64,000 bases of DNA from Spartinivicinus ruber (GCF_011009015.1 NZ_CP048878.1:4184354-4248353); one strand, 5' to 3'; shown: positions 11,851 through 22,679, numbered from the stretch's first letter. Numbers and translations: made by a program. The notes: generated by a model not told the origin, from the letters alone.

Positions 11851-12212
11851 ACTCCAGCTATCAAAATCAGTAATACAGAAACAGCAAGAGTCACTTTAGA
11901 AGCGAGCAAGCCGGACTCTTTACCATCGGCAATATCAATGTCGAGCAACAAGTGCTTTACACCAGCAACAAAATGGTAAATTAATGCCGACAACAAGCCC
12001 CAAGTAATAAACTTGGCAAAAGGATGACTCATTGTTTCTTTCATACTGTTAAAGCCTTCTTTAGAACTCAGGGAAGAATCCAAAGCACATAAAAGAAAGG
12101 CAATGCCAATAAAAAGAATGACACCAGATATACGGTGAAGAATGGAGGTGTACGCTGGTAACGGGAGTTTTATAGTTCTAAGATCTAAGTTTACAGGTCG
12201 TTTGCTATTCAC
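11838..12212 (-). CDS. sdhC: succinate dehydrogenase cytochrome b556 subunit
   Basis: The first gene of the sdh-suc cluster, 124 residues with three membrane segments. It starts with a GTG codon giving the family-standard NSKRPVNLDLRTIKLP; no better ATG exists. The signature SILHRISGVILF is present (residues about 24-35), as is HFVAGVKHLLLD, whose first His is the expected haem ligand. The leader upstream contains a perfect 21-bp hairpin, and a sigma-70-like promoter lies about 170 bases before the start. Confidence 0.95.
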   Translation of the reverse strand: MNSKRPVNLDLRTIKLPLPAYTSILHRISGVILFIGIAFLLCALDSSLSSKEGFNSMKETMSHPFAKFITWGLLSALIYHFVAGVKHLLLDIDIADGKESGLLASKVTLAVSVLLILIAGVWVW

Positions 12213-12275
12213 GGCTTTTCACACTCAAGCAGGCCCAGTCAGGCGTGATATTTTTTGGACGCGTACAAAGACTCT

Positions 12276-12323
12276 TGCTGCATCCTATAAATAAGTAGCT
12301 CGACTTATTTATAGGATGCAGCA
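12276..12323 (-). promoter_or_regulatory. perfect 21-bp hairpin in the sdh leader
   Basis: Arms 12276-12296 and 12303-12323 are perfectly complementary over 21 bp around the loop AGCTCG. It sits between the predicted sdh transcription start (about 12383) and the sdhC GTG at 12212. No U-tract follows, so it is not a standard intrinsic terminator. It could be a leader RNA structure, an RNase processing site or an inserted palindrome. Confidence 0.7.
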
Positions 12324-12389
12324 CATTTCATAAATAGGTTAGAAGTCATTGACTGTATTAGCCAGTAACCCCAACAAATTCGCGGCTGA

Positions 12390-12418
12390 AGTATAAATAG
12401 ATCGTTTCTTAATTACAA
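12390..12418 (-). promoter_or_regulatory. predicted sigma-70 promoter for sdhC
   Basis: On the minus strand TTGTAA (-35, 12418-12413) and TATACT (-10, 12395-12390) are spaced by exactly 17 bases. This predicts a start near 12383 and a leader of about 170 bases that includes the 21-bp hairpin. The hexamers are good but were found by eye only. Confidence 0.55.
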
Positions 12419-12673
12419 TTGTGTAATGTTACTACATATGCGTCTTTACAGATTATTTTTTGAACAGAATTTATTTATAGATAACTTAATCAATTTCTAT
12501 TTAACAGTTAAAAGGATTTAACTAGAAAGATAGAAGACTGTAATTAACTAATTAAATATGCTACTAAAGTAGATAAATACCAACCCCCTAAGTAATCGTG
12601 GCAAGCTAAGAGAATGGTCAGACAATTTTTCAATATTACCTATTCAATAAACTGGCAACACCAGGGTATATAT

Positions 12674-12701
12674 TTGACAAAAAGTTCTTACTCTCTATAG
12701 T
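12674..12701 (+). promoter_or_regulatory. predicted sigma-70 promoter for gltA
   Basis: A consensus TTGACA (-35, 12674-12679) is followed after 16 bases by TATAGT (-10, 12696-12701). The predicted transcript starts near 12708, giving an unusually long gltA leader of about 240 bases. Confidence 0.6.
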
Positions 12702-12945
12702 TGAGCCGGTTTACTGTGAGGGTATCGTAACAGGCTTTCGACACCCTCCCACCTCCTGGGAAGACATAATAAAGACGTAGTTTATTCGTCAACTTACGAG
12801 TGTTTGCGGATTATCAGCTGAAAGTTGCCAAAAGCGTACTTCCAGCAAGCGTCAACAAACTCTAAGTGTTTTACAATACTAAAAGGGTATATCTGTACCA
12901 ATGATGTGTTACCCTTCCAAAAGAATGGCATGATAGGAGGCCTAG

Positions 12946-14232
<1,287 letters not shown>

Positions 14233-14281
14233 ACACCTCTTATCGAAACGCTGCCATCACTCTCACTTTAAGGATAGAAAA

Positions 14282-14390
14282 GATATAGAGTAACAGGGTA
14301 TTGACAGCTAAGGCAGAATGCCTTGCTAGATCATGATAGGCCATTGAAGGCCCTTCATGATCGGCGAAAAAACAGCCTGTTTTCCATATC
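14282..14390 (-). repeat. family A structured repeat, copy 1
   Basis: A 109-bp element with a closing stem of GATATAGAGTAACAGG (14282-14297) against CCTGTTTTCCATATC (14376-14390). A small hairpin AAGGCA-GAA-TGCCTT lies at 14310-14324. A longer hairpin has GATCATGA (14329-14336) against TCATGATC (14355-14362) with an inner GGCC/GGCC stem. It is the same architecture as the copies at 21094, 22781, 41713 and 59857, but in the opposite orientation. It sits between the converging gltA and YkgJ-type genes. Confidence 0.75.
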
Positions 14391-14401
14391 GAACACCAGG
14401 C

Positions 14402-14653
14402 TCAATTCGTCATTATCTCTAATTCCATTAAGTTAATTAATGCCTGCTGATTCGTCTCACCACAAACTGCAGCATCTGCACTAAATTGCAAACATACCGT
14501 TGGTCGCTCTAATTTACCAAACAAACTGCAAAGATTTTGCTCATTTAACTGAATACAACGCTCACCGGCAAGTTTACCGTTAGGCATACCTGGAATTGGA
14601 CTAGATATTGAAGGGGCAATACAGCAAGCACCACAGCCCATTCGACAATGCAT
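14402..14653 (-). CDS. YkgJ-type cysteine cluster protein
   Basis: A small protein of 83 residues beginning MHCRMGCGACCIAPSISS. The spacing of cysteines (CxxxCGACC near the start, then RCIQLN and a Cys-Leu pair further on) fits the YkgJ/UPF0153 zinc- or iron-binding cluster family, whose role is not firmly known. The ATG at 14653 is preferred over a TTG two codons upstream. It follows the GNAT gene after 13 bases and is probably co-transcribed. The C-terminal residues after the last Cys are unremarkable. Confidence 0.85.
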   Translation of the reverse strand: MHCRMGCGACCIAPSISSPIPGMPNGKLAGERCIQLNEQNLCSLFGKLERPTVCLQFSADAAVCGETNQQALINLMELEIMTN

Positions 14654-14666
14654 AAACAACTAAAAC

Positions 14667-15176
14667 CTACGATTTAATGGCGGTTTCTGTATTGTACAAT
14701 TGAAAGCCTCTAGCTTGATAGTTAGCCATTGCCGCTGGGTGATCTTCGGTACAAGTGTGTACCCATACCCGCTCTGAAGCAATTTGCCAGGCCTGAGTGA
14801 TCGCCTCTGACAATAAATACCCACCCAACTTCATACCAATAAACTGAGGTAACAAGCCAAAGTATTTAAGCTCAACTGTTTCTTCTTGTTGCTCAAGCTC
14901 GAAATAACCTGCCGGTGTACCTGACACATAAAGCAAGGTGGTATTCAGCTCATCACGCTCAACATAATTACGCCACTGCTTTTCCAGCCAAGATAATTTC
15001 TCATACCATTGCCAAGGCTCACCGACCACTTGATATAAAAATCGATTTAACTGCCAGCAGGGGATTTCAACTTTCTTCACTTGCACATCAAGAGCTGGTG
15101 CTGCTACAGGATTTAGCTGGTCAGATGATTTCATTTCTAAATAATAAATGGTACTGCTAGACACTGATACAGTCAT
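14667..15176 (-). CDS. GNAT-family N-acetyltransferase
   Basis: A 169-residue protein with the GNAT acyl-CoA fold. The core contains the beta strand YVSGTPAGYFELE, then VELKYFGLLPQFIGMKLGGY, which holds the acyl-CoA binding loop (a divergent QxxGxG). A C-terminal TEDHPAAMANYQARGFQLY is the usual last helix and strand. The substrate cannot be told. An internal ATG (residue 15) is a possible alternative start. It is followed by the YkgJ-type gene and diverges from the LetA-like genes. Confidence 0.88.
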   Translation of the reverse strand: MTVSVSSSTIYYLEMKSSDQLNPVAAPALDVQVKKVEIPCWQLNRFLYQVVGEPWQWYEKLSWLEKQWRNYVERDELNTTLLYVSGTPAGYFELEQQEETVELKYFGLLPQFIGMKLGGYLLSEAITQAWQIASERVWVHTCTEDHPAAMANYQARGFQLYNTETAIKS

Positions 15177-15312
15177 ACCAATAATATCCCTTGCTTTTTA
15201 ATGAACGCTATCACACTCAACAAGAATCAACTATCGTAATAAGTCAACTGCAGTTAAAGTCTACTGTTTGCATACCCAATGCGAAGGGTTTAATCACTTC
15301 ATTTAGGAGCCT

Positions 15313-15921
15313 ATGGATACACTGACAGCCTGTCACGAATGTGATCTGCTTGTTCCCATTCAGCCTTTACCATTAGGCTGCAAAGCACGCTGCCCTCGCT
15401 GCGGCTATACCCTTTATGAGAATACGCCTCATAATGTAGAAAAAAACTTAGCTATTTGCTTAAGCGCGATTATTTTATTTATTCCAGCTATTTCACTGCC
15501 TTTATTATCAATGAGAATGTTAGGGCAGTCACAACATGACACTGTATTGGCTGGAATTTATGTACTTTTTACCCATGACCTGTGGTGGACAGCCTTACTG
15601 ATCAGCTTTTGTAGTATTATTGCCCCCTTTGTAAAACTCATTTTACTGACTTATGTGTTAATAGGCATCACTCGTAAAAAAACCCGGTTTCGCCATTTTT
15701 TAGCTTTTCGGGGTTACCAAAAACTCGACACCTGGAGCATGCTAGAAGTCTACATGTTGGGCATACTGGTTTCTATGATCAAACTGCTTGAGCTGGCAGA
15801 GTTGCACTTTGGACTCGGCCTGGCTTGTTTTATAGGCCTATTGTTAGCGGTAATATTAGTGAGGGTTACCCTGAATAAACATCAGGTTTGGTCACTATTG
15901 GAGCAATATCGTGTCAACTAA
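15313..15921 (+). CDS. PqiA/LetA-family membrane protein, first half
   Basis: Integral inner-membrane protein of 202 residues with an N-terminal zinc ribbon (CHECDLLVPI, then CPRCGYTLYE) and four hydrophobic segments. In E. coli, PqiA and LetA (YebS) fuse two such units into one protein of about 420 residues. Here the two units are separate genes that overlap by 11 bases. LetA is proposed to move lipids to or from its MCE-tunnel partner. The following six-MCE gene supports a LetAB-type role. The ATG has an AGGAG site only three bases upstream. Confidence 0.93.
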   Translation: MDTLTACHECDLLVPIQPLPLGCKARCPRCGYTLYENTPHNVEKNLAICLSAIILFIPAISLPLLSMRMLGQSQHDTVLAGIYVLFTHDLWWTALLISFCSIIAPFVKLILLTYVLIGITRKKTRFRHFLAFRGYQKLDTWSMLEVYMLGILVSMIKLLELAELHFGLGLACFIGLLLAVILVRVTLNKHQVWSLLEQYRVN

Positions 15922-16564
15922 CCCCTGGTTAACAGCACAACAAGCTCAGCTCATTGTTTGTCATGAATGCCACAAAGTATGTCAGCTAAACAACGAGCAC
16001 AGTGAGACTCAGTTGCGATGCCCTCGTTGTCATAGCCCATTGCACAGCCGTTACCCCAATAGCCTAGCCAAGACCTGGGCATTAACGTTAACTAGTTTGA
16101 TTTTATTTATTCCAGCCAATACCTACCCTATCACCAAAATTGCTTTTTTTGGTAACGGCCAGGCCGACACTATTATGTCTGGCGTGATTGCTTTAGCAAA
16201 AGCAGGCATGATTCCTATCGCAGCAGTGGTATTTATTGCCAGTATTGCGGTACCTCTTTTAAAGCTACTAGGTTTAACCATTCTATTACTATCTATTCAA
16301 TTCAAATGGTCTTTAAGCCCCCAGCAACGCACCTTAATGTACCGTATGATTGAGTGGATTGGCCGCTGGTCAATGTTAGATTTATTTGTTATCGCTACTT
16401 TAGTGGCACTGGTAAGAATGGGCAACCTGGCAACCATTGAAGCTGGAGTTGGTGCAGGTGCTTTTGGTGGCGTTGTGGTCATGACCATGTTTGCCGCCAT
16501 GACCTTTGACCCACGACTGATTTGGGATAATGCTTCTCCCCAAAAGGAGTCATCGATTGACTGA
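15911..16564 (+). CDS. PqiA/LetA-family membrane protein, second half
   Basis: A second PqiA-family unit of 217 residues. It has its own zinc ribbon (CHECHKVCQL, then CPRCHSPLH) and four predicted membrane segments, including GRWSMLDLFVIATLVALV, a family hallmark. It overlaps the previous gene by 11 bases and the next by 8, so the three products are surely made together. It corresponds to the C-terminal half of fused LetA/PqiA. Confidence 0.93.
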   Translation: MSTNPWLTAQQAQLIVCHECHKVCQLNNEHSETQLRCPRCHSPLHSRYPNSLAKTWALTLTSLILFIPANTYPITKIAFFGNGQADTIMSGVIALAKAGMIPIAAVVFIASIAVPLLKLLGLTILLLSIQFKWSLSPQQRTLMYRMIEWIGRWSMLDLFVIATLVALVRMGNLATIEAGVGAGAFGGVVVMTMFAAMTFDPRLIWDNASPQKESSID

Positions 16565-18881
16565 AACAAACAACCCTATACCAAAACCACCCTTACCTGA
16601 ACCGATTATCAGCCAAAAAAAGGGCATTTCCCCTATTTGGCTACTGCCATTTATTGCACTACTGATTGGCGGCTGGATTATTTATAAAGGTATTCGCGAT
16701 GCTGGGGTTGAAATCACCATTCGGTTTGACTCTGGCTCAGGCATTATTGCAGGAAAAACAGAAGTCTTATTTAGAGGGCTTAAAGCAGGTGTTGTGAAAA
16801 AAGTTGTCATCAATGATGACCTGTCTGCAGTTGATGTAAAAGTTGAAATGGATGCCAAAACAGAATCACTGCTTAGGGAAAATACCCAGTTTTGGTTAGT
16901 GAAACCCAGAATCTCCGTGGCCGAAGTATCTGGTTTGGAAACGCTTGTGTCGGGTAATTATATTGCCATTAAACCTGGGGAAGGTGAAGCTAGACGTCAC
17001 TTTACTGCCCAAACCGAACCACCCCCTGTTGATGATGAAAGCGGTTTACAAATTCGTTTGCAAGCAAAAGAGTTAGGCTCTCTCGATCGCGATAGCCCGG
17101 TATTTTATAAAAAATTAATTGTTGGCAAGGTGGTTGATTATAATCTAGCCGAGGATTTAAAAAGCGTTAATATCGAAGTATTAATTGACGAAAAATACCG
17201 TCACCTGGTCAAGAAAAACAGTCGATTCTGGAATGCCAGCGGCATCAGTTTTAAAGGCAATTTATCAGGTTTTAAATTTCGCACTGAATCCCTAGCCAGT
17301 TTAATTGCTGGAGGTATCGCGTTTTACACCCCAGATACAGAGCCTCAACACAGTCCAGTCAATGATCAGGATGAGTTTGTTTTATACGAAGATTTCGATG
17401 CCGCCGAAGCTGGCATTTTAGCCCGTATCCGTTTTAAAAGCGGACGAGATTTAATTATTGGCCAAACCAAAGTTATTTTTGAAGGGTTGACCGCTGGTGT
17501 TGTCAAAGATGTATCCATTATGCCGGATTTACAGGGGGTTTATGCCGATGTGTTGTTTGACCCGCGCGCTGAACCAGCCTTAAATGAAAGCACCCAGTTT
17601 TGGCTGGTAAAACCCAAAATAGGGATTGCAGGTATTACTGGATTGGATGCCTTAATTAAAGGCAATTATATCGCCATGCGGATTGGTGACCCCGATGCAT
17701 CTGAACCCAAACGGGAATTTACTGCGCTGAATGCCCCACCCCCACTGCCATTGGACACCCCAGGACGACACCTAACTTTATTGAGTGATGAACTGGATTC
17801 CATTGATATTGGTAGCTCTGTTTATTATAAAAAAATACCAGTCGGCACAGTGAAAAGTTATCAGCTGGGCAAAGACAAAAAGCAAGTGGAAATCAATGTT
17901 CATATTAAGCCCGAATATCAACATTTGGTACAAAGCCACAGCCGTTTTTGGCACAGTAGTGGTGTTGAAATCAGTGGTGGTTTATCAGGCCTAAAAGTTC
18001 GCACTGAGTCCATGACTGCAATTTTTGCAGGTGGTATTTCATTTTATACGCCCCCTATTCGTCGACCGAAAGCGGTAAAAAATGGTGCGCAATTTAAAAT
18101 ATACGACGATTACGATGCGGCTCATCAAATCGGCTATCCCATTACCATTACCTTTAAACATGGTGATGGTTTATCCCAAGGCACCGCGATTAAATACCAA
18201 GGGATTCAGGTAGGAAAAGTCACCAAAGTCAAACTTATCGATCAGCTATCTAAAGTGCAAGTCAAAGTAATGCTCAACCCCGAAGCTGAGCGATTAGCCA
18301 GTAAAGGGACTCGATTCTGGGTAGTAAAGCCCGAATTAGGCTTAGCTAAAACCGCTCATTTAGATACGTTAGTAACCGGTAAGTATATCGAAGCAGCTCC
18401 CGCCAAAGGCAACCCTGCCAAAGCAACTGCATTTAAAGGGCTAGAAGAAGCTCCCAACAAACCAGCTCAATCACTAGCAGGTTTTAAAGTAATGCTAGCC
18501 GCCAAACGATTAGGTGCCGTTCAAGTCGGTAACCCGGTATTTTATCGTGATGTACAAGTAGGCAAAGTAACAGGGTACCGGCTCAGCCCTAAAGCCAATG
18601 AAGTGTATATTGAAGTCACCATTAAATATAAATACGCCCCACTGGTCCGTAGCAACAGTAAATTCTGGAATACCAGCGGCATCGGTGTCGACTTCAGTTT
18701 ATTCGGCGGCGCTAAAATCAAAGCCAGCACCTTAGAGTCTATATTAGAAGGGGGCATCGCCTTCGCTACCCCGAACAATAATGAAATGGGTAAACTAGCC
18801 AGCCCTAAACAATACTTTACCCTCCATGAAGAAGTAGACCCAAAATGGCTAGAGTGGCGACCGGAGATTGAGATTAAATAA
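16557..18881 (+). CDS. six-MCE-domain LetB/PqiB-like envelope protein
   Basis: Forms a periplasm-spanning lipid tunnel in the LetB/PqiB family. One membrane anchor (PIWLLPFIALLIGGWIIYKG) is followed by six MCE repeats of about 115 residues. Odd repeats carry the pattern TQFWLVKP or TRFWVVKP, and even repeats carry SRFWNASG-like motifs. E. coli PqiB has three MCE domains and LetB seven, so this 774-residue protein is closer to LetB. The start is taken as a TTG (LTETNNPIPK) with AAGGAG seven bases upstream; the first ATG at 16530 has no such site. There is no PqiC-like lipoprotein gene after it. Confidence 0.9.
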   Translation: MTETNNPIPKPPLPEPIISQKKGISPIWLLPFIALLIGGWIIYKGIRDAGVEITIRFDSGSGIIAGKTEVLFRGLKAGVVKKVVINDDLSAVDVKVEMDAKTESLLRENTQFWLVKPRISVAEVSGLETLVSGNYIAIKPGEGEARRHFTAQTEPPPVDDESGLQIRLQAKELGSLDRDSPVFYKKLIVGKVVDYNLAEDLKSVNIEVLIDEKYRHLVKKNSRFWNASGISFKGNLSGFKFRTESLASLIAGGIAFYTPDTEPQHSPVNDQDEFVLYEDFDAAEAGILARIRFKSGRDLIIGQTKVIFEGLTAGVVKDVSIMPDLQGVYADVLFDPRAEPALNESTQFWLVKPKIGIAGITGLDALIKGNYIAMRIGDPDASEPKREFTALNAPPPLPLDTPGRHLTLLSDELDSIDIGSSVYYKKIPVGTVKSYQLGKDKKQVEINVHIKPEYQHLVQSHSRFWHSSGVEISGGLSGLKVRTESMTAIFAGGISFYTPPIRRPKAVKNGAQFKIYDDYDAAHQIGYPITITFKHGDGLSQGTAIKYQGIQVGKVTKVKLIDQLSKVQVKVMLNPEAERLASKGTRFWVVKPELGLAKTAHLDTLVTGKYIEAAPAKGNPAKATAFKGLEEAPNKPAQSLAGFKVMLAAKRLGAVQVGNPVFYRDVQVGKVTGYRLSPKANEVYIEVTIKYKYAPLVRSNSKFWNTSGIGVDFSLFGGAKIKASTLESILEGGIAFATPNNNEMGKLASPKQYFTLHEEVDPKWLEWRPEIEIK

Positions 18882-18898
18882 CCTGATAATGATAAAAG

Positions 18899-18934
18899 AA
18901 AAGTGCCAGATGATTTTTTATTTGGTGCTTTTTT
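18899..18934. terminator. terminator between letB-like gene and collagen gene
   Basis: AAAAGTGCCA (18899-18908) pairs with TGGTGCTTTT (18923-18932), allowing two G-T wobbles, and is followed by TT. It lies between two converging genes and may serve both. Confidence 0.5.
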
Positions 18935-19009
18935 ACTACCTTTGAAGTATTTACCTCCAAAAAGAAAGCCATCCCTGGCTACTGAAATTTTTATTGCAAT
19001 GCAAATAGT

Positions 19010-20242
19010 TTATTTCTTAATACAAGAATACCTTTGCGTATCCCATGGTTGCGAGTAATAAGCTAATCCAGTTAGAAAAGCTGACCAGCCTTCTTCACAG
19101 GTACACTGCCCCCCTTCTAACTTGGCAGGTAAAACTGCCTCCACGTGACCACTTTGAGAACAAAAGCCAGCTAGACTACCTGTTGGTAATTTAGAATAAT
19201 GAGTAGCAACGGGCCCCATTGGTCCTTGTGGGCCAACAGGTCCAAGGTCACCTTTATCCCCTATCGGCCCTTGCGGCCCAATTTCACCCAGTGGTCCTTG
19301 CTCACCTTTTTCGCCCTTTTCTCCTTTAAAGCCTTGCGGTCCTCTTGGGCCTATAGGACCCGTGTCGCCTTTATCACCTTTCTCGCCTTGCGGGCCACGA
19401 CCACCTTTTTCGCCTTGAACTCCTTCCTTACCCGGTAAACCAGCTGTTCCTTGGCTACCCTTCGGCCCTCTTGCCCCCTGGTAAAAATTAGGTACACACT
19501 TAAAGCCTAATTCTGCTAAACATTTTGCTTCAATAGAGCTGATAGCACGGCTGTATAAATGCACTTCATCTAACTCACCGAGCAGTGGGGTTTCTAAACC
19601 ATTTCGTTCACTATTGCCAATTAGCATTGGTCCTTTAGGCACAACAGCATTTGGTAATCCATCATTTTGACTAGGTAAAAATCGGCCATTTAAGGCTAAA
19701 TGCATATTGTATTGATCACCATCAAAGGAAAACACCAGGTGTTGCCATTGATTTCTGATGTTATTTAATGGCTCAGAAATCAGGCCACCAGTTTTATTAG
19801 CCGCATTAGTAAACGACACATTCAGTTGGTTTTGCTCATCCAAATAAATAGAGAAATTTGCATTATTATTGGCATCTGCTTTTTCTATCAGGGTTTGCAC
19901 TTGGTTTAAGGTGGTTACTTTAAACCACAACGCAATTGAAAACGGATTTTGAGTATCAAAATCTGCTGCTTCTATGACCAGCGGGTTCTTAGCTTCCACT
20001 TCCAGTGCGTCACCTTTTTTACCATCGGTAAAACGCCCACCTGAATAATCTCCTTTTTCCCGGTCATAAAAGTGTCCATGATTTTCACTACCCGAAAAAT
20101 CAGCGGCGCCTAAACGGGAGTTTCCCCCATCAAACGACCAATAACCATATTCAGAAGAAGTCGGGGTTGGATTAGCTAATGCATTACCGGCAACTACTAT
20201 AGCCAACAACAGAGGGGCTTTTTTAAATTGTTTTAGTTTCAT
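19010..20242 (-). CDS. secreted LamG plus collagen-repeat protein, type 1 tail
   Basis: Signal peptide ([19 protein letters not shown], cleaved near ALANP), then a LamG/concanavalin-like domain (about residues 24-235, with the strand pattern SIALWFKV and [11 protein letters not shown]). About 30 Gly-X-Y triplets follow (residues about 252-345), then a short Cys-containing tail with [14 protein letters not shown] and CTCEEGW. The start at 20242 is preferred because the signal peptide begins there; the frame is open 11 codons further. Probably a surface or extracellular fibre or adhesin. The tail is shared with the gene at 41919 and differs from the other paralogs. Function is not known. Confidence 0.85.
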   Translation of the reverse strand: MKLKQFKKAPLLLAIVVAGNALANPTPTSSEYGYWSFDGGNSRLGAADFSGSENHGHFYDREKGDYSGGRFTDGKKGDALEVEAKNPLVIEAADFDTQNPFSIALWFKVTTLNQVQTLIEKADANNNANFSIYLDEQNQLNVSFTNAANKTGGLISEPLNNIRNQWQHLVFSFDGDQYNMHLALNGRFLPSQNDGLPNAVVPKGPMLIGNSERNGLETPLLGELDEVHLYSRAISSIEAKCLAELGFKCVPNFYQGARGPKGSQGTAGLPGKEGVQGEKGGRGPQGEKGDKGDTGPIGPRGPQGFKGEKGEKGEQGPLGEIGPQGPIGDKGDLGPVGPQGPMGPVATHYSKLPTGSLAGFCSQSGHVEAVLPAKLEGGQCTCEEGWSAFLTGLAYYSQPWDTQRYSCIKK

Positions 20243-20485
20243 TAAGTACTGCCTAAAATTATAATAACTACTCAATAAAAATGAGCAACTATTATATAAA
20301 ACATTACATGCAGTTAACAGTATTAACGATACCTTAAGCCTTACTAGTAAAGAAACTTTTTACCCCCATTCTTCAATTAACCAACAAAGAAAGCCTATGT
20401 AGGTTACTTGTGGATAATAAGTAATTATCAGTATTTTCTAATAAGAAAAACTCGGTTATTTTTCCAACTTTTTGGGAAGGTATCT

Positions 20486-20893
20486 ATGCTCAAACATCTC
20501 ATCACAGTTTCATTACTTTTAATAGCATCAACAAGCCAAGCAGGCTGGGTGAGCATGTATGTTTATTGCGCTAAACCTGATGGCAGTGATTGGAATTGGC
20601 TAAAACAGCCTAATGGAGAATATGCAACTGTATTTGGTTATATGGATAGACAGTCTAAACCACCTCACCAATATTTTCATTACCATAGGATTAAAAAGTA
20701 CGAGTACGACCTTCTAAAAAGTCAATGTAAAGCTGGTTATGTACCCCAACCAGCCAAAACCAATGGTGATGGCTGGTATGTTTTTCAGGTAGAAAACCTA
20801 AATGGTAATAAGTCATTTGCTGAAGGTTATCGTACTCTGTATCGAGATCCCTGTTCTATTACAGATCATTACCGAGACCCACGCTGCGATTAA
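20486..20893 (+). CDS. small secreted protein of unknown function
   Basis: The start at 20486 gives a clear signal peptide (MLKHLITVSLLLIASTSQAG) and follows GGGAAGG. The mature part, about 115 residues, contains four Cys (YCAKPDG, SQCKAGY, RDPCSIT, PRCD) that could form two disulfides. It is rich in Tyr, Trp and Asp. No family was recognised. It is the only plus-strand gene inside the minus-strand collagen/RHS island and converges with the collagen gene at 21237. Confidence 0.7.
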   Translation: MLKHLITVSLLLIASTSQAGWVSMYVYCAKPDGSDWNWLKQPNGEYATVFGYMDRQSKPPHQYFHYHRIKKYEYDLLKSQCKAGYVPQPAKTNGDGWYVFQVENLNGNKSFAEGYRTLYRDPCSITDHYRDPRCD

Positions 20894-21093
20894 TTGGCAG
20901 GTCAAACTTGCAAATTACAATATGTTGACCGAAAATTTCGAATAGCTATTAAAACTTTATATTTTTAAAGCTTTATTAGCTATTTTTTTATTTTGCAATT
21001 ACTATCTAATTAATTATTTTTAGAATATATCTTTTAGTAAGTACCTGTTGCCTTTTGAAGCAATAAAGTGTCAGAAAGTAAGCTTTGTGTTCA

Positions 21094-21202
21094 ATATAGG
21101 ATAACAGGGTATTCTTTCACCGCTCTTGAAGTACCATCCTTGGCACATCAAGAGCTAAAACAACATCCATGTCGTAGCTACAGAATACCCTATTCCCCAT
21201 AT
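21094..21202 (+). repeat. family A structured repeat, copy 2
   Basis: A 109-bp copy. The closing stem is 21094-21115 against 21182-21202 (AGGGTATTCT with AGAATACCCT at its core). A long hairpin has GCTCTTGA (21122-21129) against TCAAGAGC (21148-21155). A small hairpin lies around 21161-21175 (ACAT/ATGT core). About 50 bases upstream are also similar to copy 3, as part of a duplicated gene unit. It lies between the converging genes 20486 and 21237. Confidence 0.8.
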
Positions 21203-21236
21203 TTACTGACTTGGGCGATAGCTAGACATTTAGTTT

Positions 21237-22679
21237 CTAGTCAATAATAGTTAGGCGACAATTAGCAACATACTCTTTCCAACTAACAAAAGAAAAGTTG
21301 AGGTCCTTATCACCTGCATTACTCCAATTTTCATAATCCCCATCAGAAAAATAACATGCATAAAAATTAGCTGAGTTTGCTTGGAATAAGTTATCTCCGT
21401 TTTTTCCAGCAAGTCCTTCTCCTACCCAGACCTTAGTATCTTTATTATAGAAAAACATAGTGCTCTTATATTCAACAGCACCAGGATACGCAGTGCTCCA
21501 GTCTTCCAAACCTATACGTAGTTGACAACCATCCTCATCACTACATAAATCAATAATATCCTGTTCTGGGATAACAATTGATGTTCCACGCTCTGCTTTT
21601 GTCGTGTAATAATGTTTACGATCTACCGAAGAACCTGGGTCACCTTTATCGCCTTTAGGGCCTTGAATACCTTGATCTCCTTTTGGCCCCTGCTGTCCGA
21701 TTTCGCCTTGTGGTCCTTGCTCTCCTTGTTCTCCCTTTTCTCCTTTAAAGCCTTGCGGGCCTCTTGGGCCTATAGGACCCGTGTCGCCTTTATTACCCTT
21801 TTCACCCTGTAGACCACGATCCCCTTTTTCACCTTTATTTCCCTGATCACCTGTCAACCCACTTGGCCCTTGTAATCCTCTAGGCCCTTTTGGCCCCTGA
21901 TAAATAGTCGGCACACAATTGAAACCTAATTCTGCTAAACATTTGGCTTCAATAGAACTTAAGGGGCGATTATAGAGCTGAATTTCATCCAGCTGTCCTT
22001 GAAATGGGCTGCTCAAATCACTAACCAAGCTGTTACCCACAGAAATGAGTCCTGTAAAACCCCCTGCTGGCTTTCCTTGTAATTGCACAGGTAAACGCTT
22101 GCCGTTTAACGCCACATGCATCCCATGTAGTTTACCATTAAATGAAAAAACCACATGCTGCCACTGATTATTGATATTGGTTAATGGGTCTATTGATGTC
22201 ACACCTTTTGGGCTGGGTGAGCCATCTTGCCATTCAACATGCAAATAATTATTTTCATCTAAATAAACCGTGAATACGCCATTATCATTCACTTGTTCAA
22301 ATAGTACTTGTTGAACATTATCTGTCGTGGTTTGTTTAAGCCAAAAGGATAATGAAAAAGGCTCAGCACTATTAAACCCAGGGATATTAATTAACAATGG
22401 ATTGTCTTGCTCTACTTTCAACGCATTCCCATTGGCACCATCTGGTGTATAAGTACCACCACTTAAAAGAGCTTCGCCTGGTTTTATCAAATCAGCCTTT
22501 GCAAAAAAATAACCATGGTGATGATTATCAGAATAATCCCGCGTCCCTTCTTGAGAAAAGCCCCCATCAAATGACCAAACACCCAGTTCAGAAGTGGTTG
22601 ACTGTGCAACAGCTGATGAAGATAAAGCGACCGAGATAGCAATGGTTAGAGGTTTAACTATTTTATGCATGTTTTTCAT
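21237..22679 (-). CDS. secreted LamG plus collagen-repeat protein, type 2 tail
   Basis: A 480-residue paralog. Signal peptide (ending SSSAVAQ), LamG-like domain (LSFWLKQ and [11 protein letters not shown] marks), about 30 Gly-X-Y triplets, then a C-terminal domain of about 130 residues. That tail contains [41 protein letters not shown] and the end CRLTIID. The tail is shared with the neighbour at 22924 but not with the type 1 or type 3 proteins. The two neighbours and their downstream repeats look like a tandem duplication. Likely extracellular; the role is unproven. Confidence 0.85.
   Translation of the reverse strand: MKNMHKIVKPLTIAISVALSSSAVAQSTTSELGVWSFDGGFSQEGTRDYSDNHHHGYFFAKADLIKPGEALLSGGTYTPDGANGNALKVEQDNPLLINIPGFNSAEPFSLSFWLKQTTTDNVQQVLFEQVNDNGVFTVYLDENNYLHVEWQDGSPSPKGVTSIDPLTNINNQWQHVVFSFNGKLHGMHVALNGKRLPVQLQGKPAGGFTGLISVGNSLVSDLSSPFQGQLDEIQLYNRPLSSIEAKCLAELGFNCVPTIYQGPKGPRGLQGPSGLTGDQGNKGEKGDRGLQGEKGNKGDTGPIGPRGPQGFKGEKGEQGEQGPQGEIGQQGPKGDQGIQGPKGDKGDPGSSVDRKHYYTTKAERGTSIVIPEQDIIDLCSDEDGCQLRIGLEDWSTAYPGAVEYKSTMFFYNKDTKVWVGEGLAGKNGDNLFQANSANFYACYFSDGDYENWSNAGDKDLNFSFVSWKEYVANCRLTIID

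Larger units (their letters stand above)
12213..12945. other. divergent control region between sdhC and gltA
   Basis: No gene is visible in these 733 bases. Promoter-like hexamers face both ways (listed separately). A perfect 21-bp hairpin lies in the sdh leader. The stretch 12400-12650 is strongly AT-rich, as expected where regulators bind. Close to gltA a 7-bp inverted repeat, AAGGGTA (12883-12889) with TACCCTT (12910-12916), lies in the transcribed leader. Confidence 0.6.

Noticed and set aside
21096-21114. TAGGATAACAGGGTATT resembles the I-SceI homing-endonuclease site
   Set aside because: It differs from the site at several positions and is one arm of the family A closing stem, with a matching complementary arm. 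No homing endonuclease gene is present.
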